DNA from: Thermoleophilia bacterium
GTDB taxonomy: Bacteria; Actinomycetota; Thermoleophilia; Gaiellales; JAICJC01
Length of the DNA: 57,313 bases
Reading direction: 5' to 3'
Assembly: GCA_025927685.1 (NCBI GenBank)
Contig: JAICKX010000007.1
Location: forward strand, 1 to 57,313
Shown in pieces: positions 9,228 to 18,483 of the stretch; within the stretch, counting starts at the first letter, position 1; each line of letters opens with the position of its first letter. Both the position numbers and the translations under genes were made by a program. The notes under the pieces are model-generated. The model was not told where the DNA came from, searched no databases, and worked only from the letters and a program-made list of their open reading frames with translations.

Positions 9228-9704
9228 ATGAAGGTTCGGATCGCAGGTGTGGTTCTGGTCGTCTTGGCGCTCGCGGTGGCGGCGCCCGCATTCGCCCACG
9301 CGGGCACGCTCAAGCACTTCCGCGCAGCGCTGGTACACAGGATCAACCACTACCGTGCCGTGCACGGTAGGCATTCGCTTCGCATCAAGGTCCGTCTCAC
9401 GAACGCCGCTCAGGCGCACAGTGGCGACATGGCGAAGCATCACATGCTGTCCCACTCGGCCTCGACCGGGGCCTCGTGGATCACGCGCATCCGCTACTGG
9501 GGGTACCGCGGCACGTACATCGGCGAGGATCTCGCGGCCGGCGACATGACGTCACGGACCGTCATGCGCATGTGGCGCGCCTCACCGCCGCACAACGCGA
9601 ATCTCCTCGGCGGGCACTATCGGTCGGTCGGCCTCGGCGTTGCCCGGGGGACGTGGGGAGGCAGGGCGGGCGTCTACGTGACCGTCGACTTCGGCGGCCG
9701 CTAG
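9228..9704 (+). CDS. Secreted CAP/SCP domain protein
   Basis: Signal peptide, then NHYRAVHGRHSLRI...AQAHSGDMAKHHMLSHS...IGEDLAAG...VMRMWRASPPHNANLLGGHYRSVGLGV. Confidence 0.88.
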   Translation: MKVRIAGVVLVVLALAVAAPAFAHAGTLKHFRAALVHRINHYRAVHGRHSLRIKVRLTNAAQAHSGDMAKHHMLSHSASTGASWITRIRYWGYRGTYIGEDLAAGDMTSRTVMRMWRASPPHNANLLGGHYRSVGLGVARGTWGGRAGVYVTVDFGGR

Positions 9705-10862
9705 ACCGCGCATTGCGGGCACGAGGATCGCCGCCGCGGCAACGGACGCCGCGGCGGCGATCACGTACGTGCCCTGCACGCCCGCCAGGTGGATGATCGG
9801 CGGCGCGAAGCCGAACGACGCCGCGAATGCCACGAGCAGCGCCGCCTCGCTGGCGGCGATCACGCGTGACCGGACGGCGTCGGGGGTGCGCCGCTGGACG
9901 ATGCCCTGCTCGGCCACGCTGCCGGCCCCCTCGGCGATCCCTGCGAACGCCATCCCGAAGAGCACCATCGCGAACAGCCCGGACACGCCGATCACGGCGA
10001 ACCCGGCGGCCATCCCGAGCGCGCTCGCGATCATCGCCGTTCGCTCCCGGCGGGCGCCCAGCCACTGCCCGAGGAACGATCCGGCGATGGCTCCCGCGCC
10101 CCACGAGCCTGCCAGGAGTCCATAGCCCGTCGACCCCACGTCGAAGCTGCGCGCGAGCGGCAGCTCGGCGACCAGGATCGGGCCGACGCCGGCCAGGAGG
10201 ACGACCCACGCCAGCGTGATGAGCCGCAGCACGGGATCGGCCAGCAGGAACCGGAATCCGGCCCGGACGCCGCGGTGCTCGTCCGACTCCTCCGCGCGCA
10301 GATCGGAGAAGCGCCCCCGCACGGAGCCCACGAGCGCGGCCGAGGCGGCGAAGCACGCCGCGTTCAGGAGGAAGACGCCCGCCGGGTCGATGACGCCGAC
10401 GAGGATGCCGCCCATGACGGGCCCGAGCACCTGGCCGGCGTTGCGGCCGACGGCCACGGCGCCGTTCGCCCAGGCGATCTCGTCGGCCTGGACCAGGTTC
10501 GGGACGGCCGCGGTCGACGCCGAGTAGAACGGCGCCTGGGCGGCCGCCGAGACGAGCGCGACGGCCAGCATGATCGCGGGCGTCGTGGTCAGCGCCAGGC
10601 ACGCGATCGACGCCCCCGCCGCGAGATCGGAGGCGATCATCACCTTCCGCCGGTCGAAGCGGTCGCCGAGCGCTCCCCCGAACGGCGTCAGGACGCCGGT
10701 CGCGCCCCACGTCAGAAGGAGCGTTGCCGACATCCACGCCGCCGACCCGGTGGCGTCGTAGATCGCCACCATGAGCGCGATGTACGCCGCCTCCCCGCCC
10801 GTCAGCGAGACGAGCCGGGCGAGCGCGATACGGCGGATGGCGGTGCGGGAGGGGGTGTTCAG
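9582..10862 (-). CDS. MFS transporter; likely non-canonical CTG start at 10862
   Basis: GGALGDRFDRRKVMIASDL MFS loop; N-terminal TM residues lie upstream of the first ATG (10772) with no in-frame ATG/GTG/TTG before the upstream stop. Confidence 0.8.
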   Translation of the reverse strand: MNTPSRTAIRRIALARLVSLTGGEAAYIALMVAIYDATGSAAWMSATLLLTWGATGVLTPFGGALGDRFDRRKVMIASDLAAGASIACLALTTTPAIMLAVALVSAAAQAPFYSASTAAVPNLVQADEIAWANGAVAVGRNAGQVLGPVMGGILVGVIDPAGVFLLNAACFAASAALVGSVRGRFSDLRAEESDEHRGVRAGFRFLLADPVLRLITLAWVVLLAGVGPILVAELPLARSFDVGSTGYGLLAGSWGAGAIAGSFLGQWLGARRERTAMIASALGMAAGFAVIGVSGLFAMVLFGMAFAGIAEGAGSVAEQGIVQRRTPDAVRSRVIAASEAALLVAFAASFGFAPPIIHLAGVQGTYVIAAAASVAAAAILVPAMRGLAAAEVDGHVDARPASPRPPGNAEADRPIVPAEEIRVVRR

Positions 10863-11064
10863 GTGAGCTCCGATCGGACGGCGGCCCGAGGGCCGCGGGC
10901 AGGACGTGAACGGGACGCGCGCTCAGCGCGTGAGCCGCGTGGTCAGATGCCGGTGATCGGAGTCACGCGCCGGATCGTAGCACGGCCAACTGGCGCTCAA
11001 GCCGCGGCAAACGCCGCCGATACAGGTGTGTGCAAGCGCAGCATTTTCTTAACATCCAGCAAAC

Positions 11065-11484
11065 ATGCCTGAATTCCACACGAAGAAGATCACCCTCCCG
11101 AGCGGCAAGACGGTCGAGCTGTTCTACCTCGCCGCGCAGGGCTCGGAGCAGGCCGCGGAGGCCGCTCCGGCAGACGATCCGAAGGCCCGCCTTCGGCAGA
11201 TCGAGATCTGCCCCGAGTGTGACTCCGACCGGGTGCATCCGGTCGACTGGCACGAGGTCGACGAGCACCACTGGCGCCTCGACGTGCGCTGCCCCGACTG
11301 CCGCTGGATGGGAAGCGACGTGTTCGCGCAGGACGAGGTCGAGCGCTACGACGACCTCCTGAACGCCGGCACCGACGCGCTGATCGAGGAGCTCGAGCGC
11401 ATCACGCGCGAGAACATGGCCGATCACCTGGAGCGCTTCCTCCGCGCGCTCGAGGACGACGGCATCATGCCGATCGATTTTTAA
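11065..11484 (+). CDS. Hypothetical protein with Zn-ribbon (CPEC..CPDC)
   Basis: ATG start, ICPECDSDRVHP...DVRCPDCRWMGSD; stop TAA is part of the palindromic repeat. Confidence 0.75.
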   Translation: MPEFHTKKITLPSGKTVELFYLAAQGSEQAAEAAPADDPKARLRQIEICPECDSDRVHPVDWHEVDEHHWRLDVRCPDCRWMGSDVFAQDEVERYDDLLNAGTDALIEELERITRENMADHLERFLRALEDDGIMPIDF

Positions 11485-11600
11485 CCACGGGGGAACCCAG
11501 GGTTCCCCCGTGGCCCCCTCCTTAAGGGCTGGCGTCGCGTTTGAGCACGACGGCGAAGAACGCGGTCTTCGCCGTCGCCACCAGCGTCGGGTGCAGTGCC
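11481..11600 (+). repeat. Modular palindromic repeat, copy 1
   Basis: TTAACCACGGGGGAACCCAGGGTTCCCCCGTGGCCCCCTCCTTAAGGGCTGGCGTCGCG followed by hairpin CGACGGCGAAGA/TCTTCGCCGTCG. Confidence 0.9.
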
Positions 11601-11602
11601 GC

Positions 11603-12673
11603 TCAGTGGCGAAACTGCTGATCTTCTCGGTGCCGCTCGATGGCGAGCTCCACGAGGCGGTCGAGCAGCTCCGGATAGCCGATGCCTGATGCCTCGAAGA
11701 GCCGTGCGTAGACGCTGGTCTCGGTGAAGCCGGGGATGGTGTTGATCTCGTTCAGGACGACGCCGCCCTCCTCGGTGATGAAGAAGTCGATCCGCGCCAT
11801 CCCGGCGCACTCGCACACCTCGAAGGCGAGCAGGGCGACCCGCTGCACCTCGGCGGCGACCTCCTCGGGCAGGTCGGCGGGCGCCTCGAGGTCCATCCCG
11901 CCCGGCTCGTACTTGGCCGCGTAGTCGTACCAGTCGGCGTTCACGTGCAGCCGGCCGACGACGCTCACCGTCGGATTGTGGTTCCCGAGGACACCGCACT
12001 CGGCCTCGATGCCGGGCACCATCTCCTCGACCAGCACCTTGGAGTCGTGCTGGAACGCCAGGTCGAGCGCCGGGCGCAGGCCGTCGATGCCCGTGACCTT
12101 CGAGATGCCGACGCTCGAGCCGAGTCGGGACGGCTTCACGAAGCACGGGACGCCGATGCCGGCCTTGGCCAGCTCCGCCTCCACGTCGACGTCGTGCACG
12201 GTGTGCTCCCGGAACGTGACGCTCTTGGCGCACTCGATCCCGGCCGCGTTCAGCACCGTCTTCACCTTGTCCTTGTCCATCGTGAGCGCCGACGCCAGGA
12301 CGCCCGAGCCGACGTACGGCACGTCGAGCAGCTCGAGCATGCCCTGCACCGTCCCGTCCTCGCCGAACGGGCCGTGGAGCATGGGGATGACCACGTCGAT
12401 CGGCCCGACCGCGCGCACCTTGCTGAGCGTGCCGCCGGCGCGCGGGATGACGGAGTTCGACGACGAGCCGGGGTCGAGCGCCAGCCGCTCGCCCTCCGCG
12501 GCCGGCTCCTCGAGCTGCCAGGCGCCCTCGCGGCTGATCGTCACGCCGACGACGTCGTACCTGGCCGGATCGAGGGCCGCCGTCACCGATTCCCCGGACG
12601 CGATCGAGATCTCGTGCTCGGAGCTGCGACCGCCCGAGAGGACGATCACGCGGAGTGGGGCGACCTCGGTCAC
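11603..12673 (-). CDS. ddl: D-alanine--D-alanine ligase
   Basis: VIVLSGGRSSEHEISIASGESV ... HGPFGEDGTVQGMLELLDVPYVGSGVLASALTMDK ... FFITEEGGVVLNEINTIPGFTETS. Confidence 0.95.
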   Translation of the reverse strand: MTEVAPLRVIVLSGGRSSEHEISIASGESVTAALDPARYDVVGVTISREGAWQLEEPAAEGERLALDPGSSSNSVIPRAGGTLSKVRAVGPIDVVIPMLHGPFGEDGTVQGMLELLDVPYVGSGVLASALTMDKDKVKTVLNAAGIECAKSVTFREHTVHDVDVEAELAKAGIGVPCFVKPSRLGSSVGISKVTGIDGLRPALDLAFQHDSKVLVEEMVPGIEAECGVLGNHNPTVSVVGRLHVNADWYDYAAKYEPGGMDLEAPADLPEEVAAEVQRVALLAFEVCECAGMARIDFFITEEGGVVLNEINTIPGFTETSVYARLFEASGIGYPELLDRLVELAIERHREDQQFRH

Positions 12674-14580
12674 GTCGGCGGCGGGCTCACGCAGCTCGGG
12701 TCGTCGGGCCGGTACTTGAGGACCACGATGGTGACGGACGACCCCTGGTCGACCTGCGCTCCGGGGGCCGGATCCTGCGACTGCACCGTGTTGTTGAGCC
12801 CCGGGTCGGTGCACTCCACCTGCTGCGTGATCGCGGCCTTGAGGCCGGCGTCGTGCAGCGTGTGGATCGCCTCGTTCTTGTCGATGTTGGTCACCGGCGG
12901 CACCGTGACCTGCTGCGGGCCCGCGGAGATGAGGACCGTCACCGACGAGTTCTGCGGCGCGGTCGCGCCCGCGGCGGGCTGCGACTGGAACGCCTGCCCC
13001 TGCGGCTGGTCGCTGGGCGAGTCCTGGCAGGTGGCGACCAGCGTCTTCTGCTTCATCTTGGCCGTCGCCTCGTCGCAGCTCAGGCCTGTCACATCCGGGA
13101 CGATCACGTTGCCGGTCGCCACCTGGAGCTGGATCACCGTGCCCTGCGGCTCCTCCGAGCCCGTCTTCGGGATCGTTCCGGTGACCTGGCCGGCATCCAG
13201 CTTCCCCGTGTCGACCGGGATGGTCGTCGGGTCGACCTGGAACCCCTTGTCCTGAAGGATCCGCTGCGCCTCGAGCACGCTCTTGCCGCGGACGTCGGGC
13301 ACGGCGACCGCCGTCGGGCCGGCGCCGATGAAGATCGTCACCACCGAGTTCTTGTCGGCGCTCGAGCCGCTCGACGGGTCGCTGCCGACGACCTGGTCCT
13401 TCTGATCGAACCGCGATTTCTTGTCCTTGCACTGCCCCTTCAGGTCGACCGCGGCCAGCTGGGCCTTGGCGTGGTCGCAGCTTCCGCTGAGCTGCGGCAC
13501 GGTGACGCCCGACCCCGAGAGCTGCTGGTAGACGACGTAGCCCACGGCGGCGCTCACCAAGAGCAGGAAGAGCACGAGGATCCACGGGAGCGCGCTTCGC
13601 CGCGGCCCGGGCGGCTGCTCGCGCGGGGGCGGGGCCTGGGCGCCGGCCGGCTGGAGCACGCTCGTCTGCGCGCCGGTGTAGGCCTGCACGGCCGCGGCGC
13701 CGCCGGTCAGGATGCGGGTCGCCATCTGGGTGTCGCTCGACGGCGCGCCGCCGCGGCTCACCCGCCGCAGCTCGTCGGCCATCTGGCGGGCCGAGCGGTG
13801 CCGCAGCGCCGGATCCTTGGAGAGCGCCCGCATGACGACCTGCTCCAGCCCCTCGGAGACCAGCCGGTTCTTCTTGCGGATCGACGGAGGCGGGTCGGAC
13901 ACCTGCTTCATGGCGATCTCGACGGCCGAGTCGCCGGTGAACGGCAGCTCGCCGGTCAGCATCTCGTAGAGCACGATCCCCATCGAGTAGAGGTCGGACT
14001 GCGGCCCCACGTCGAGCCCGCGGGCCTGCTCGGGCGAGAGGTACTGGGCCGTCCCGACGATCGAGCCCACCTCCGTCATCTGCTGGGTGTCGGCGGCCCG
14101 GGCGATGCCGAAGTCCGTCACCTTCAGCCGGCCCTCGTCGGTCAGCACCATGTTGTGGGGCTTGATGTCGCGGTGCACGACGCCCTGGCGGTGGGCGAAC
14201 TCGAGCGCGTCCAGCGCCTGGGTCGCCCAGTTCACGACCTCCGCCTCCGGCAGCGGCGCCCGGCCCGTGATCTCGTCCTTCAGCGTGGGGCCGTTCAGGT
14301 ACTCCATGGCGATGTAGGAGGTGCCGCCCGCCTCGCCGCGGTCGTAGACCGACACGATGTTCGGGTGGGAGAGGCCCGCGGCGGCCCTGGCCTCCCGCCG
14401 GAAGCGCTCCACGAACGCGTCGTCCTGGGCGTAGCGCTCGGCCAGGATCTTGATCGCGACCCGCCGCCCGAGCGTCTCGTCGCGCGCCAGGAACACGTCG
14501 GCCATGCCGCCGGTGCCGATCCGCCGCTCGATCCGGTAGCGGCTGTCGAAGAGCTCTCCGATGAGGGAATCCATCGCCAT
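12670..14580 (-). CDS. pknB: Ser/Thr protein kinase with PASTA repeats (PknB-like)
   Basis: RYRIERRIGTGGMADVFLA kinase, HRDIKPHNM, TM, then about 4 PASTA repeats. Confidence 0.95.
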   Translation of the reverse strand: MAMDSLIGELFDSRYRIERRIGTGGMADVFLARDETLGRRVAIKILAERYAQDDAFVERFRREARAAAGLSHPNIVSVYDRGEAGGTSYIAMEYLNGPTLKDEITGRAPLPEAEVVNWATQALDALEFAHRQGVVHRDIKPHNMVLTDEGRLKVTDFGIARAADTQQMTEVGSIVGTAQYLSPEQARGLDVGPQSDLYSMGIVLYEMLTGELPFTGDSAVEIAMKQVSDPPPSIRKKNRLVSEGLEQVVMRALSKDPALRHRSARQMADELRRVSRGGAPSSDTQMATRILTGGAAAVQAYTGAQTSVLQPAGAQAPPPREQPPGPRRSALPWILVLFLLLVSAAVGYVVYQQLSGSGVTVPQLSGSCDHAKAQLAAVDLKGQCKDKKSRFDQKDQVVGSDPSSGSSADKNSVVTIFIGAGPTAVAVPDVRGKSVLEAQRILQDKGFQVDPTTIPVDTGKLDAGQVTGTIPKTGSEEPQGTVIQLQVATGNVIVPDVTGLSCDEATAKMKQKTLVATCQDSPSDQPQGQAFQSQPAAGATAPQNSSVTVLISAGPQQVTVPPVTNIDKNEAIHTLHDAGLKAAITQQVECTDPGLNNTVQSQDPAPGAQVDQGSSVTIVVLKYRPDDPSCVSPPPT

Positions 14581-14588
14581 CTTCCGAC

Positions 14589-16046
14589 CTACTGTGCCAC
14601 GCCCTGGCCGAGATACGCCTCGATCACCGACGCCGCGATGGGCGCCGACACCTGCCCGCCGAAGAGCGGCGTGTGCTCGACGACGACCGCCACGGCGATC
14701 TTGGGATCGGTCACCGGGGCGAAGGCGATGAACCAGGCGGTGTTCACTCCGGTCACTCCTGTCTCCGCGGTTCCGGTCTTCCCGGCGACCGTCAGCCCGT
14801 TCAGGCGTGCGGCCGTCCCGGTGCCTTCGTCGACAACGTTCTGCATCATGCCGGTCAGCTCCTGCGCCGACTGCTGCGACATGACGTGCTCCAGCGGCTC
14901 CGGGCGCTGCGTGTAGACGCGGTCGCCGCTCGGACTGGTCACGCGGTCGACCAGCGTCGGGCGCATCCGCTCGCCGCCGTTCCCGATCGTCGCCGCGACC
15001 TCGGCCATCTGGAGCGGCGTCACCGCCAGCCGCTCCTGTCCGATCGCGACCCGGGCCACGTCGACCGGCGCGCCCGGCTTCAGCTGATGGCCGTTGTGGT
15101 AGAGGCCGGACGGGTTCATCTCGTCCGACGGGTAGGTGAGCGGCGGCTCGGAGAAGAACCCGAACCGGGTCATGTACTCCTCGAGCCGGTTCTGCCCGAG
15201 GCGCTGGCCGATCTGGGCGAACACGGTGTTGACGGAGTTGGTGAGCGCCACATCCAGGGTGATCGGGCCGAAGCTCTCGGTGCCGGCGTTGCACAGCGGC
15301 AGCCCCTGGACGGTGATGCAGTGGCCCCTGGCGTCGATGATCGAGTCAGGCGTCAGGAGGTGCGTGTCGAGCGCGGCCGCCGCCGTGACCGTCTTGAATG
15401 TCGAGCCCGGGGCGTAGAGGCCCTGCGTGGCCCGGTTAAGGAGCGGTGCGCCGGACGTCCGCGAGAGCTTCGGGAAGTTCTGCTCGACGGCCTTCGGCGA
15501 GAACGACGGCGAGGAGTACATCGCCAGGATGCGGCCGGTCGACGGCTCCATCGCCACCACCGCGCCGACCTTGCCGGCCATGCCCGCCTGGGCCGCCCGC
15601 TGGGCGGGCACCGAGAGGCTGGTGACCACGTCGTCACCGGTGACCGTCTCGCCCTGGAGCTCGGAGCCGATCCGCGAGACGACGGTCGACAGGTCGCTGT
15701 TCGAGGCGGTCAGGTAGTCGTTCTCGGCCAACTCGAGCCCGGTGCGGCCGTTTCCGACCGTGTTGTAGCCCACCGAGTGGGCGAACAGCGGCCCGAAGGG
15801 GTAGCGGCGCAGGAAGAGGTGCAGGCCGTTCCGGCGCCGCTCGTGGTTCGCCGCCAGCACCGTCTGGCCGTTCGAGGCGTAGATCAGCCCGCGCCGGATC
15901 TGGAGCTGGCGGTAGACGAGCCGGGCGTTGTCGCGCCGGGTCGCGAGCGAGTCGGCGGCCCAGATCTGCCAGTAGGCCGTGAGCGTGATCAGGACGGCGA
16001 AGGCGACGGCCGAGAGCCGGAAGAGCGAGGCGATCTGGCGGTTCAC
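14589..16046 (-). CDS. pbpA: Penicillin-binding protein (PbpA-like transpeptidase)
   Basis: YAPGSTFKTVTA (SxxK), SVN, KTGTAETG motifs. Confidence 0.94.
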   Translation of the reverse strand: MNRQIASLFRLSAVAFAVLITLTAYWQIWAADSLATRRDNARLVYRQLQIRRGLIYASNGQTVLAANHERRRNGLHLFLRRYPFGPLFAHSVGYNTVGNGRTGLELAENDYLTASNSDLSTVVSRIGSELQGETVTGDDVVTSLSVPAQRAAQAGMAGKVGAVVAMEPSTGRILAMYSSPSFSPKAVEQNFPKLSRTSGAPLLNRATQGLYAPGSTFKTVTAAAALDTHLLTPDSIIDARGHCITVQGLPLCNAGTESFGPITLDVALTNSVNTVFAQIGQRLGQNRLEEYMTRFGFFSEPPLTYPSDEMNPSGLYHNGHQLKPGAPVDVARVAIGQERLAVTPLQMAEVAATIGNGGERMRPTLVDRVTSPSGDRVYTQRPEPLEHVMSQQSAQELTGMMQNVVDEGTGTAARLNGLTVAGKTGTAETGVTGVNTAWFIAFAPVTDPKIAVAVVVEHTPLFGGQVSAPIAASVIEAYLGQGVAQ

Positions 16047-17326
16047 GCCCGCTCCACCGCCCGGTTCGACACCATGAGCAGGAGCGCCAGCATCATGAAG
16101 TTCGAGACGATCGACGAGCCGCCGTAGCTCACGAACGGCAGCGTGATCCCGGTCAGCGGGATGAGTCGGATGATGCCGCCCACGATCAGGAACGCCTGGA
16201 GCCCGAACGCGAACGTGAGCCCGCAGGCCAGGAGCTTCGAGAACCCGTCGCCGGCGATCGCGGCGATCTTGAACCCGCGGTAGCAGAAGAGCAGGTAGAT
16301 GAGCAGGAGCCCGGCGGCGCCGGCAAGGCCGGTCTCGTCGGCCCAGGCGGCGTAGATTCCGTCGGTCTGGACGGCGGGGATGATCGTCTGGCCGTGGTTC
16401 AGGACCTGGAGGCTCCTCCCCAGGCCGGTGCCGAAGACGCCGCCGTCGGCGATCGCCTCGATCGACTGGATGACCTGGTAGCCGCTGGTGTGCGGGTGGG
16501 CCCACGGGTCGATCCACACCTGGAACCGCTCGTGGACGTGGGCGACGCCGTGGTAGACGGCCCAGGAGCCGGCCGCGAAGAGGCCGAGGCCAAGCACGGT
16601 GTAGAGGTGGCGGCCGGTCGCGACGTAGATCATGGCGAGGTAGATCCCGAAGAGCAGGAGCGCCGTGCCCAGGTCGTTCATGATCCCCAGCACGCCGAGC
16701 GAGACCCCGGCCATGAGCGCGAGCGGGCCCAGGTGGCGGGCAGCCGGGAGGCCCACGCCCAGGATCCGGCGGTGCGCCATCTGGAGCACCTCGCGGTGCT
16801 CGCGCAGGTAGCTGGCCAGGAAGACGACGAGCAGGAGCTTCGCGAACTCGCCGGGCTGCACCTGGACGCCGCCGACGCGCAGCCACAGCTTGGCGCCGTT
16901 CACGGTCGTCCCCACCACCATCGTGACCGCGAGCAGCCCGACGGCGGTCGTCGCCAGGAGATAGGTGTACGGCTCGAGCCGGCGGTGGTCGCGGACGAGG
17001 AAGATCATCGCCAGGAAGCCGAGCAGGCCGATCACGACCCACACGGACTGGTCGCGCGCCAGGGTCGGGCTGAGGCGGTAGATCTCGGTGAGCCCGAGCG
17101 CGCACAGGAGCGCCGCGAGCGGCATGAGCCAGGGGTCGGCGTGCGGCAGGCCGGCCCGCACGCCGATGTGGGCCAGGCCGAAGACGGCCAGGAACACGCC
17201 GGCGTACGTCAGCGACGCGCTCGAGATCTCGTTCTGGCGGGCGGTGTAGACGGAGAGGAACCCGATCGCGGTGAGCCCTCCGACCCAGCCCAGGTTCCAG
17301 AGCTCGCGCATCCGGGCCGACCTCAC
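16043..17326 (-). CDS. FtsW/RodA/SpoVE family SEDS protein
   Basis: Polytopic; IMNDLGTALLLFGIYLAMIYVATG, LPFVSYGGSSIVSNFMMLALLLMVSNR. Confidence 0.93.
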   Translation of the reverse strand: MRSARMRELWNLGWVGGLTAIGFLSVYTARQNEISSASLTYAGVFLAVFGLAHIGVRAGLPHADPWLMPLAALLCALGLTEIYRLSPTLARDQSVWVVIGLLGFLAMIFLVRDHRRLEPYTYLLATTAVGLLAVTMVVGTTVNGAKLWLRVGGVQVQPGEFAKLLLVVFLASYLREHREVLQMAHRRILGVGLPAARHLGPLALMAGVSLGVLGIMNDLGTALLLFGIYLAMIYVATGRHLYTVLGLGLFAAGSWAVYHGVAHVHERFQVWIDPWAHPHTSGYQVIQSIEAIADGGVFGTGLGRSLQVLNHGQTIIPAVQTDGIYAAWADETGLAGAAGLLLIYLLFCYRGFKIAAIAGDGFSKLLACGLTFAFGLQAFLIVGGIIRLIPLTGITLPFVSYGGSSIVSNFMMLALLLMVSNRAVERA

Positions 17327-18483
17327 GGGCTCGCCACCTCGTACGGCCGCAGGACCTTGTGGGCGCTCGACTCCGAGCGGAGCGTGTGGTCGAAGAGGCG
17401 CTTTCGCTGCTCTGGCGGGAGCGCCACGTAGGTGACCCTCGACTCGTAGACCACGTGATAGAGGTGCACGCCGAACGGCAGGTTGACCGGCACGCCCTGA
17501 TAGATCGCGACCCGGCCCGTCGAGGTGTCGGCCCCGATGAAGTGGCTCTCGCGAAGGCCGATCGCGGCGGCGATCGCGAGGACGGCGACGAGGACGACGG
17601 CGGAGGCGGCCATCGCGACCGGCCGCAGGCGTCCGCCCGAGCGGCCCCGCGGCCGCTCCGGCGGCGAAGGCGCGGGCGGGGGCGTGTCGATGACCCGCGG
17701 CAGCACCCGCGCCGCCGAGCCGTCGGACGTGACGTCCTCGTCCTCGCGGGCGTCCGCCTCGCCGGCCTCGTCGAATCGCACGACGACGGCCGTGACGTTG
17801 TCCTCGCCGCCCGCCTTGAGCGCCGCGCGCACAAGCCTCCTGGCGACCTCCGTCGCCTCCGTCTGCGATGCCAGCATCTCGGCGATGTCCGGCTCCGAGA
17901 CCATCGTGTTCAGGCCGTCGGTGCACAGGAGCAGCACGTCGCCGGGCTTCGCCGGGAGCGAGAAGGTGTCGATCTGCACCTCCTCCTCGGTGCCGAGGGC
18001 GCGGGTGATGACGCTCCGCTGCGGGTGCTGCTCGGCCTCGACCTCCGAGAGCTGGCCCTGGCGCACGAGCTCGTGCACGAGCGAGTGGTCCTCGGATAGA
18101 CGCTGGAGCGCGCCGTCGCGAAGCAGATACGCGCGGCTGTCGCCGACGTGGGCGAACGAGACGACGCCGTCGTCGCCGACCAGCGCCGCCGTGACCGTCG
18201 TCCCCATCCCCGAGGCCTCGGCGTCGCTGTGCGACCGCTCCCAGATCCGCCTGTTCGCGGTCGCGATCGTCGCCCGCAGCGCCTCCTCGCCCTGGCGCTG
18301 GATCAGGTCGAGCTCGGCGAACGCCTCGGCGCACATGCGCGAGGCCAGCTCGCCGGCGAGCGCGCCGCCCATTCCGTCGGCCACCATGAAGAGCGGCGAG
18401 CGCATGAGGAAGGAGTCCTCGTTGGAACGGCGGACGTTGCCGGTCTGGGTGAGCCCGGCGGAGTCGACGACCTGGACGGTCAT
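17323..18483 (-). CDS. pstP: PP2C-type Ser/Thr phosphatase (PstP-like)
   Basis: VADGMGGALAGELAS, GMGTTVTAALV, HVGDSRAYLLRDG, LLLCTDGL, GGEDNVTAVVV. Confidence 0.93.
   Translation of the reverse strand: MTVQVVDSAGLTQTGNVRRSNEDSFLMRSPLFMVADGMGGALAGELASRMCAEAFAELDLIQRQGEEALRATIATANRRIWERSHSDAEASGMGTTVTAALVGDDGVVSFAHVGDSRAYLLRDGALQRLSEDHSLVHELVRQGQLSEVEAEQHPQRSVITRALGTEEEVQIDTFSLPAKPGDVLLLCTDGLNTMVSEPDIAEMLASQTEATEVARRLVRAALKAGGEDNVTAVVVRFDEAGEADAREDEDVTSDGSAARVLPRVIDTPPPAPSPPERPRGRSGGRLRPVAMAASAVVLVAVLAIAAAIGLRESHFIGADTSTGRVAIYQGVPVNLPFGVHLYHVVYESRVTYVALPPEQRKRLFDHTLRSESSAHKVLRPYEVASP

Noticed and set aside
12655-14916. 753-aa plus-strand ORF antisense to pknB
   Set aside because: Antisense artefact; no domain pattern; the kinase on the minus strand is unambiguous.
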